Origin: Chromobacterium haemolyticum DSM 19808
GTDB taxonomy: Bacteria; Pseudomonadota; Gammaproteobacteria; Burkholderiales; Chromobacteriaceae
Length of the DNA stretch: 64,000 bases
Assembly: GCF_000711885.1 (NCBI RefSeq)
Contig: NZ_JONK01000001.1
Location: forward strand, 186,001 to 250,000
Direction: 5' to 3'
The translations under genes were made by a program, and so were the position numbers. The notes under the pieces were generated by a model. It saw only the letters and a list, made by a program, of their open reading frames with translations. It was not told the origin of the DNA and searched no databases. Position 1 is the first letter of the stretch, and each line of letters begins with the position of its first letter. This document shows, in pieces, positions 58,265 through 64,000 of this stretch.

Positions 58265-58587
58265 GGGCGAGCCAGCAGCGCTTCGGTCTTGGCCGCGCAG
58301 ATGAAGTCGTTCAGTGTCAGGCCGCCGGCGTCGTGGGTGCTGAAGTTGACGACGACGCGGTTGTAATGCACGGACATGTCCGGGTGGTGGTCTTCGCGAT
58401 GGGCGATCCAGGCCAGTGCGTTGACGAAAGCCATGGTGTCGTGGAAGTCGGCGAAGGGGAAGGTTTTGGTCAGTTCGATGCCGCGGATGTTCCAGCCGGG
58501 CAGCGAGCCCATCAATTGATTGACGGTGCTGGCGGCCAGCGGGTTGGCGCCGTGTTGGGCTTCGCAGGACAGTTCAAGCAGGTTCAT
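58261..58587 (-). CDS. phhB: Pterin-4a-carbinolamine dehydratase
   Basis: 108 residues with the active-site block AHREDHHPDMSVHYNRV and FAFVNALAW-type core (TMAFVNALAWIAH). It recycles 4a-hydroxytetrahydropterin after aromatic amino acid hydroxylation. It starts 1 nt after the M48 peptidase stop region and overlaps rsgA by 4 nt. Confidence 0.95.
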   Translation of the reverse strand: MNLLELSCEAQHGANPLAASTVNQLMGSLPGWNIRGIELTKTFPFADFHDTMAFVNALAWIAHREDHHPDMSVHYNRVVVNFSTHDAGGLTLNDFICAAKTEALLARP

Positions 58588-58588
58588 G

Positions 58589-59833
58589 TCAGCGGTTTCC
58601 TTGTAGATGGTTGATGCGCAGCGCGGCGGGCGGGTGCGAGTCGTAAAAGGCGGAGTGCAGCGGATCCGGCGTCAGCGTGGACGCGTTGTCGCGATAGAGT
58701 TTGACCAGGGCCGACACCAGTTTGCCGGCGTCGGTTTCGTTGGCGGCAAATTCGTCGGCCTCGTATTCGTGGCGGCGCGACAGGCTGCTGGACAGCGGCG
58801 TGAACGGAAAGGTGAAGGCCGGTACCGCGGTGAAGAACAGGATGAGCGCCATTGCGGTGCTGGGCGTGGAAACGCCCAGGCCGGCGTAGAACCACGGCGC
58901 ATCCAGCAACTGGCCTAGCAGGAACAGGAAGCCCAGGGACAGCGCAAAGGCCAGCGCGATGCGCTTGGCGATGTGGCGGCGCTTGAAGTGGCCCAGCTCA
59001 TGCGCCAGCACCGCCTCGATCTCTGCGTGGTCCAGTTGCCCCAGCAGGGTATCGAAAAACACAATGCGCTTGCCGGCGCCGAAGCCGGTAAAGTAGGCGT
59101 TGCCGTGGCTGGAGCGGCGCGAGCCGTCCATTACGAACACGCCCTGGCTTTTGAAGCCGGCGCGTTGCAGCAGCGCTTCGATGCGAGCCTTGAGTTCCAG
59201 GTCTTGCAGCGGTGAGAACTTATTGAACAGCGGGGCGATCAGCGTGGGGTAGAGCGCCACCATCAGTAGCTGGAAGCCGGTCCAGACCAGCCACACCCAC
59301 AGCCACCACAGCGGACCGGAGATGTCCATCAGCCACAGAATCAGCGTCACCAGAGGCAAGCCGATGGCGGCGCCTAGCAGCAGGCCCTTGATCTGGTCGA
59401 TGATGAACAACCTGGGCGTGGTTTTGTTGAAGCCGAAGCGGGCCTCGATGCCGAAGGTGGAGTATAGGCTGAGCGGAAAGCTGATGCAGCCGGTCAGCAC
59501 CGATACGCCCACGATCAGTAGCAGGCCGGACAGAAGCGGCGAGGCGCTGGCGTTGGCGGCGATGCCGGCCAAGTACTGCAGCACGCCGCCAAAGGTCAGC
59601 ACCAGGATCACTAGACTGTCCAGCAAGGCGGAAAACAGGCTGAAGCGAGTTTTGGCGATGCAATAATCGGCGGCCAACTGATGTTGTTGCAAGGTGATGG
59701 CGTCGCGGAAGGCCGCGGGCACTTCCGCGCGGTGGCGGGCAATGTGGCGGGCATGACGCCAGCCTAGCCAGAGTTTTAGCGCGAGGGTGGCCGCCAGCGC
59801 GGCCAGGAAGAGAGAGCTGAATGCCTCGGTCAT
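58589..59833 (-). CDS. M48-family membrane metalloprotease (Ste24/CAAX type)
   Basis: 414 residues with about six to seven membrane segments. Zinc motif is [10 protein letters not shown] (HExxH) with the third ligand Glu in [10 protein letters not shown], and [18 protein letters not shown] before it. This is the bacterial Ste24p-like arrangement. It probably takes part in membrane-protein quality control, as no CAAX processing is known in bacteria. First gene of the peptidase-phhB-rsgA operon, divergent from orn. Confidence 0.93.
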   Translation of the reverse strand: MTEAFSSLFLAALAATLALKLWLGWRHARHIARHRAEVPAAFRDAITLQQHQLAADYCIAKTRFSLFSALLDSLVILVLTFGGVLQYLAGIAANASASPLLSGLLLIVGVSVLTGCISFPLSLYSTFGIEARFGFNKTTPRLFIIDQIKGLLLGAAIGLPLVTLILWLMDISGPLWWLWVWLVWTGFQLLMVALYPTLIAPLFNKFSPLQDLELKARIEALLQRAGFKSQGVFVMDGSRRSSHGNAYFTGFGAGKRIVFFDTLLGQLDHAEIEAVLAHELGHFKRRHIAKRIALAFALSLGFLFLLGQLLDAPWFYAGLGVSTPSTAMALILFFTAVPAFTFPFTPLSSSLSRRHEYEADEFAANETDAGKLVSALVKLYRDNASTLTPDPLHSAFYDSHPPAALRINHLQGNR

Positions 59834-59914
59834 CGGAGTCCGTTATCTGCTGTCAGGTTTGCCGCCAGCGCGGCAATGAAGGAAAATGGCAGGGTTTTGC
59901 AAAGATTGGCAAGT

Positions 59915-60460
59915 ATGACACAAGATCAAATGAACCTCATCTGGCTCGACATGGAAATGACGGGCCTGAATCCTGAGACCGACCGCATCATCGAAGTCGC
60001 GATGATCGTTACCGACAGCCAACTGAACGTGGTGGCGGAATCGCCGGTGCTGGTGATCCACCAGCCGGACGAGGTGTTGGACGGCATGGACGACTGGAAC
60101 AAGAATACCCATGGTAAAAGCGGCCTGATCGAGAAGGTCAAGGCCTCCACCTTGGGCGAAGCCGAGGCCGAGCAGATACTGCTGGACTTCATGGCTCGGT
60201 ACGTGCCGCCGCGGATCACGCCCATGTGCGGCAACACCATTCATCAGGACCGCCGATTCATGGTGCGCTGGATGCCCAAGCTGGAGGAGTATTTCCACTA
60301 TCGCAACCTGGATGTGTCTACCTTGAAAGAGCTGTGCAAGCGCTGGAAGCCGGAAGTGGCGCGTGGCGTGGTCAAACGCGGCAAACACGAGGCGCTGGCG
60401 GATATTCTGGAATCCATTGAGGAGTTGCGTTACTACCGCGAGCATTTCCTCAAGCTCTAA
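59915..60460 (+). CDS. orn: Oligoribonuclease
   Basis: 181 residues, the same length as E. coli Orn. DEDDh exonuclease that degrades dinucleotides, including pGpG from c-di-GMP turnover. Catalytic residues: WLDMEMTGL (D, E), [11 protein letters not shown] (D) and GKHEALADI (H, D). The end YYREHFLKL is diagnostic. The start ATG 59915 gives the family length. The TAA stop is the first triplet of a family A element. Confidence 0.96.
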   Translation: MTQDQMNLIWLDMEMTGLNPETDRIIEVAMIVTDSQLNVVAESPVLVIHQPDEVLDGMDDWNKNTHGKSGLIEKVKASTLGEAEAEQILLDFMARYVPPRITPMCGNTIHQDRRFMVRWMPKLEEYFHYRNLDVSTLKELCKRWKPEVARGVVKRGKHEALADILESIEELRYYREHFLKL

Positions 60461-60606
60461 GAACCTGTTTACGATCTGCTGTGCGTCGTGGGACGGCCCA
60501 TGGTGAGTGCCGCTTCGAAATGCTCATGTACCGTGTGTACACTCCGCTTTCTCAGCGGTTTTCGCCTTGTCTCGCCCTGGCTCGCGAGATCGTAAACGGG
60601 TTTTAA
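60458..60606 (+). repeat. Family A element, copy A9
   Basis: TAAGAACCTGTTTACGATCT and AGATCGTAAACGGGTTTTAA ends; interior CTTCGAAATGCTCATGTACC and TTTTCGCCTTGTCTCGCCC. It lies between orn and pgi; its first TAA ends orn. Confidence 0.95.
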
Positions 60607-60704
60607 GAGTCAGTGCCAAGCGGCTCAAGCGGTAATCGGGGGGCGGCTCCATGATGGGGCTTGCTCCTTTACTTTTGGCGAAATTTATTCCATCGGCAAT
60701 CTAT

Positions 60705-62354
60705 ATGGCTTCGCATCGCACGTCCGACATTAACTCAACCCGGGTCTGGGCCCGTTTGCATCAACATCAGCGCGCTACCCGGCACATGCATATGCGTGAG
60801 CTGTTCGATGCCGATCCGCAGCGCTTTCAGCGTTTTTCGCTGGAATTGGACGGCCTGTTGCTGGATTACTCCAAGAACCGCATCACCGAACGCACGCTTG
60901 AGCTGTTGTTCGAGCTGGCGCGGGAGGCCGATTTGGCCGGCTGGATGGAGAAAATGCGGAGCGGCGAGCGCATCAATGTCAGTGAAGACCGCGCGGTGTT
61001 GCACACCGCGTTGCGTTTGCCGGCTGGGGCGACACTGGTGCTGGACGGTTGCGAGCTAGTGGCCGAGGTGCAAGCGGTGCTCGCGCGGATGCGCGCGTTC
61101 AGCGAGCAGGTTCGCGGCGGCGAGTGGAAAGGCTTCAGCGGCCGGCGCATCCGCCACGTGGTCAACCTGGGCATAGGCGGGTCCGACCTGGGGCCGCTGA
61201 TGGTGAAGGAAGCGCTGGCCGCGTATGCGACGCCGGAGCTGGACGTGCATTTCGTCTCCAATGTGGACGGCGCGCACGTGGCGCGCACGCTGGAACGGCT
61301 GGATCCCGCCGAAACCTTGTTCATCATCGCCTCCAAATCCTTCACCACGCCGGAGACCTTGCTGAACGCGCAGGCTGCGCGGCAATGGTTTTTGCAAGCT
61401 GGAAGCGAGGCCGACATCGCGCGCCATTTCGTCGCGGTGTCCACCAATCAAGCGGCGGTGGAGGCTTTCGGCATCGATCCCGCTCACATGTTCGGCTTTT
61501 GGGATTGGGTGGGCGGCCGCTATTCCACCTGGTCCGCGATCGGCTTGCCGGTGATGTTGGCGATAGGTTTCGATCATTTTCAGGACTTCCTGGCCGGCGG
61601 CCACGCGATGGACCGGCATTTCTTTTCCGCGCCGTTCGCCGCCAATATGCCGGTGCTGCTCGCCTTGATAGGGGTTTGGTATAACACCTTCTACCGTGCC
61701 CACACCCATGCCATCATGCCTTACGACCACGGCTTGCGACGCTTGCCGGCTCATGTGCAGCAATTGGACATGGAGTCCAACGGCAAGCGCGTCGGACGTT
61801 ACGGCGAGGCGCTGGATTTCGACACCGGCCCGGTGATCTGGGGCGAGGAGGGCGCCAACAGCCAGCACGCTTTTTTCCAGTTGCTGCATCAAGGGACGCG
61901 GCTGGTGCCTTGCGACTTCATCATTCCGATGCGCAGCCATTACCCGGTGGCGGATCAGCACCAGGTTCTGGTGGCCAACTGCCTGGCTCAGACCGAGGCG
62001 CTGATGCGCGGCAAGGGCGAGGCCGAGGCGATGCGTGAGCTGGCGCATCTGCCGGGCGAACAATTGGACATGTTGCTGCCGCAGAAGCTGTTCCCGGGCA
62101 ACCAACCGTCTAACACCCTGGCGCTGGATGAAGTAAGTCCGTACAGCGTGGGCATGTTGCTGGCCCTGTATGAGCACAAGGTGTTTGTGCAGGGAGTGAT
62201 CTGGGGGATCAACTCCTTCGATCAATGGGGGGTGGAGTATGGTAAGCAGCTGGCGCGCCGGATTTTGCCCGAGCTGATGGCCGATGACGACGCGCTGGCG
62301 CACGATAGCTCCACCAACGGCTTGATTCGCCATTTCAAATCGCGACAATCTTAA
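60705..62354 (+). CDS. pgi: Glucose-6-phosphate isomerase
   Basis: 549 residues, equal to E. coli Pgi, interconverting glucose-6-P and fructose-6-P. Signatures [20 protein letters not shown] and [20 protein letters not shown] are exact. Substrate Ser/Thr loops: GIGGSDLGP and [13 protein letters not shown] 60705 (MASHRTSD) gives the normal length; the frame is open 18 codons further to 60651, with only weak ribosome-binding sites at either. Confidence 0.97.
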   Translation: MASHRTSDINSTRVWARLHQHQRATRHMHMRELFDADPQRFQRFSLELDGLLLDYSKNRITERTLELLFELAREADLAGWMEKMRSGERINVSEDRAVLHTALRLPAGATLVLDGCELVAEVQAVLARMRAFSEQVRGGEWKGFSGRRIRHVVNLGIGGSDLGPLMVKEALAAYATPELDVHFVSNVDGAHVARTLERLDPAETLFIIASKSFTTPETLLNAQAARQWFLQAGSEADIARHFVAVSTNQAAVEAFGIDPAHMFGFWDWVGGRYSTWSAIGLPVMLAIGFDHFQDFLAGGHAMDRHFFSAPFAANMPVLLALIGVWYNTFYRAHTHAIMPYDHGLRRLPAHVQQLDMESNGKRVGRYGEALDFDTGPVIWGEEGANSQHAFFQLLHQGTRLVPCDFIIPMRSHYPVADQHQVLVANCLAQTEALMRGKGEAEAMRELAHLPGEQLDMLLPQKLFPGNQPSNTLALDEVSPYSVGMLLALYEHKVFVQGVIWGINSFDQWGVEYGKQLARRILPELMADDDALAHDSSTNGLIRHFKSRQS

Positions 62355-62365
62355 GAGAAAGCGCC

Positions 62366-62866
62366 ATGCAAGAAAGCCTGGAGTTGGCCCGCCGTTTAGG
62401 CGAGCGTTTGCTGGCGGCGGGCGAGAGTGTCGCCGCCGCCGAGTCCTGCACCGGCGGCATGATCGCCGCGGCGCTGACCGACATTGCCGGTAGCTCGGCT
62501 TGGTTTGGCTACGGCGTGGTCACTTACAGCAATGAGGCCAAGCAAGGTCTGCTGAAGGTGGAAGACAGCGCCTTGCGGGAGCACGGCGCTGTCAGCGAGG
62601 CGGTGGTGCGGCAGATGGCTGCCGGGGTGCAAAGCCTGTCCGGCGCGGATTGGAGCGTGGCGGTGTCCGGCGTGGCCGGCCCCGGCGGAGGCACGGCAGC
62701 CAAGCCGGTGGGGCTGGTTTGGTTCGGCATTGCCGGTCCAGATGGCTGGAATGAGGCGTTCAGCTGTCGCTTTGACGGTGATCGAGGCCAGGTGCGCACG
62801 CAAACGGTGATGCGCGCCTTGCAGCGCTTGGATGAGTTGGTGGCCGAGCGTAGCCGCTTGGCTTAG
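62366..62866 (+). CDS. pncC: NMN amidohydrolase PncC (CinA C-terminal domain)
   Basis: 166 residues, a stand-alone CinA_C domain that deamidates nicotinamide mononucleotide. Motifs [31 protein letters not shown] and [18 protein letters not shown]. It lies 11 nt after pgi. The TAG stop is within the first bases of family B copy B2. Confidence 0.94.
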   Translation: MQESLELARRLGERLLAAGESVAAAESCTGGMIAAALTDIAGSSAWFGYGVVTYSNEAKQGLLKVEDSALREHGAVSEAVVRQMAAGVQSLSGADWSVAVSGVAGPGGGTAAKPVGLVWFGIAGPDGWNEAFSCRFDGDRGQVRTQTVMRALQRLDELVAERSRLA

Positions 62867-62981
62867 ACCCGCTAACAAAACCCCTGATCCTGCGTTGCGC
62901 CTCCTTGTCGTACCACTTGTACTGCCTGCGTCGGCGCGCCTTGGCTCAGGTTCTCTGCGAGGTTTTGTTAGCGGCTCTTAG
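62864..62981 (-). repeat. Family B element, copy B2
   Basis: GACCCGCTAACAAAACCCCT at the left and GAGGTTTTGTTAGCGGCTCT at the right; interior GTCGTACCACTTGTACTGCC and TGCGTCGGCGCGCCTTGG. Reverse complement of B1 over its length. Directly followed by family A copy A10 with a shared TA. Confidence 0.92.
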
Positions 62982-63114
62982 AGCCTGTTCAAGATCCGCT
63001 GCGCGTCGTGAGGCGCCTCGCGGTGAGTGCGGCTTCGAAATGCTCATGTACCACGCGTACATTCCGCTTTCTCAGCCATTTTCGCCTTGGTTCGCTAGAT
63101 CGTGAACACGCCCT
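62979..63114 (+). repeat. Family A element, copy A10
   Basis: GAGCCTGTTCAAGATCCGCT and GCTAGATCGTGAACACGCC ends, interior CTTCGAAATGCTCATGTACC and ACATTCCGCTTTCTCAGCC. It lies between B2 and the 3-prime end of xerC. Confidence 0.9.
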
Positions 63115-63129
63115 TGGCTCGCAGGGCGT

Positions 63130-64000
63130 TTAATCCTTTTTTTCCGGCTTCTTGCGCGCACGCGGATGTGCGCCGTCGTAGACCTTTGCCAGGTGCTGGA
63201 AATCCAGCGCGGTATAGATCTGAGTGCTGGACAGATTGGCGTGTCCCAAGAGTTCTTGCACTGCGCGCAAGTCGCCGGATGACTGCAGCAGGTGGGAGGC
63301 GAAGGAATGGCGGAGCATGTGCGGATGCACGTGTTGCTGCGCGCCGGTCTTGATCGCCCAGTCGCGCAAGCGTTTCTCCACCTGGCGGCCGCCCAGTCGC
63401 CTGCCGTGACGGGCGATGAACACCGCGCGCTCGTCCGGCGCGGCCTGGCGCTGCGCCAGCCAGCGCTGCAGGCAGACGCGCGCCTCGGCGCCCAGCGGCG
63501 CGATGCGCTCCTTGCCGCCTTTGCCGCGGATGCGCAGCAGGTCGTCTGAAAAGTCCAGGTCCTCCAGGTTCAACCCCACCGCTTCGGATAGTCGCAGTCC
63601 GCAGGAGTAAATCAGCTCGAACAGCGCGCGGTCGCGTATGGAGAGCGCGTCGGGGTCGTCGATGCGGTCCAGCAGGGCCGCGGTGCTGTCCACCGGCAAA
63701 GCCTTGGGCAGCGGTTTGTCCTGTTTGGGCGCGCGCAGGCCTTGGCTGGGGTCGTCCGCGCGCTGTCCGCTGTCCAGCAGCCATTGGTAGAAACGGCGCC
63801 AGGCGGAGAGCTTGCGCGCCAGGCTGCGGCTATGCAGGCCCTGAGCGTGTAGTTTGGCTAGGGTTTTGCGCAGCTGTGCGTGCTCGGCACGTTCCAGAGG
63901 GGTGGGCTGAAGCAGGGCCGCCAGCTGTTCCAGGTCGCGCAAGTAGGCGGCGGAAGTGTGGTTGCTGCGGCCGGCCAACGCCAGCGAGGCGGCAAAGCGC
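63130..64000 (-). CDS. xerC: Tyrosine recombinase XerC, N-terminus cut by window edge
   Basis: 290 residues visible; the frame is still open at base 64000, so the beginning lies outside. Catalytic residues: Arg in YSCGLRLSEAVGL, Lys in RGKGGKERIAPL, HxxR in HPHMLRHSFASHLL, His in LLGHANLSSTQ and Tyr in QIYTALDF. XerC acts with XerD at dif to resolve chromosome dimers. The N-terminal SAM-like domain starts near the edge (YLRDLEQLAALLQ). XerC rather than XerD is favoured by the Lys-rich end and family resemblance. Confidence 0.93.
   Translation of the reverse strand, partial: RFAASLALAGRSNHTSAAYLRDLEQLAALLQPTPLERAEHAQLRKTLAKLHAQGLHSRSLARKLSAWRRFYQWLLDSGQRADDPSQGLRAPKQDKPLPKALPVDSTAALLDRIDDPDALSIRDRALFELIYSCGLRLSEAVGLNLEDLDFSDDLLRIRGKGGKERIAPLGAEARVCLQRWLAQRQAAPDERAVFIARHGRRLGGRQVEKRLRDWAIKTGAQQHVHPHMLRHSFASHLLQSSGDLRAVQELLGHANLSSTQIYTALDFQHLAKVYDGAHPRARKKPEKKD

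Noticed and set aside
53857-63114. Spaced repeats considered as a CRISPR array
   Set aside because: The repeats are about 145 bp, kilobases apart, with inverted ends and genes between them. No regular spacer pattern and no cas genes.

Overview
The window looks like a chromosomal segment of a betaproteobacterium of the Neisseriales, most probably Chromobacterium or a close relative. The evidence is the high GC content, the gene neighbourhoods (bamD/rluD/pgeF; orn divergent from an M48 peptidase, phhB and rsgA; pgi-pncC; phbB), and short dispersed repeats, one family of which resembles the Correia elements of Neisseria. Species assignment is inference.

Layout. 1-3.3 kb is an AT-richer accessory block on the minus strand. 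It has an EAL-domain response regulator, a NarL-type regulator and the start of a BvgS/RocS-type sensor kinase, followed by debris (GAF remnant, IS3-type orfA remnant, fragment of a small gene whose relative stands at 14.9 kb). 3.4-6.1 kb holds a groES-groEL operon with a heat-shock-type promoter and a GroEL lacking the GGM tail. 6.4-13.9 kb is a tightly overlapping ten-gene minus-strand operon (FAD oxidoreductase, DUF1365, cyclopropane-fatty-acid synthase type methylase, DUF3833, SDR, SnoaL-like, DUF2256, FeS photolyase, lipocalin, TIGR02450). It is of the singlet-oxygen/light-stress type, with a divergent TetR gene. 14.9-21.0 kb is a beta-glucoside PTS operon (bglG, bglF, bglA, OprB-type porin, small helical protein) controlled by BglG antitermination. 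21.2-23.0 kb is again AT-richer, with an XRE regulator and a soluble chemoreceptor fragment ending in a PilZ domain. 23.4-29.0 kb is class Ia ribonucleotide reductase, with nrdA and nrdB separated by three small genes and two NrdR boxes upstream. 29.4-32.1 kb is pgeF-rluD divergent from bamD. 32.2-35.6 kb has two secreted repeat proteins around a broken gene. 35.8-40.2 kb is a PII gene and purL. 40.3-46.0 kb is LysR/TauE-SafE and the HHH-pqiA-pqiA-pqiB-pqiC operon. 46-64 kb is mostly housekeeping: amidase, envelope lipoproteins, an RsuA-family pseudouridine synthase, an Hsp70-like protein, an OmpA-like lipoprotein, a KfrA-like coiled-coil protein, msrC, phbB, rsgA, phhB, M48 peptidase, orn, pgi, pncC and the 3-prime part of xerC.

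The most unusual feature is the set of short inverted-repeat elements. Family A (about 145 bp, terminal repeat TAAGAACCTGTTTACGATCT) occurs about ten times, and family B (about 117 bp) occurs twice plus a fragment. They sit in 3-prime intergenic spaces. In many cases the element end supplies the stop codon of the adjacent gene. Two A-B pairs share a TA junction. They look like TA-targeting MITEs. No rRNA, tRNA, CRISPR array or complete insertion sequence was found.
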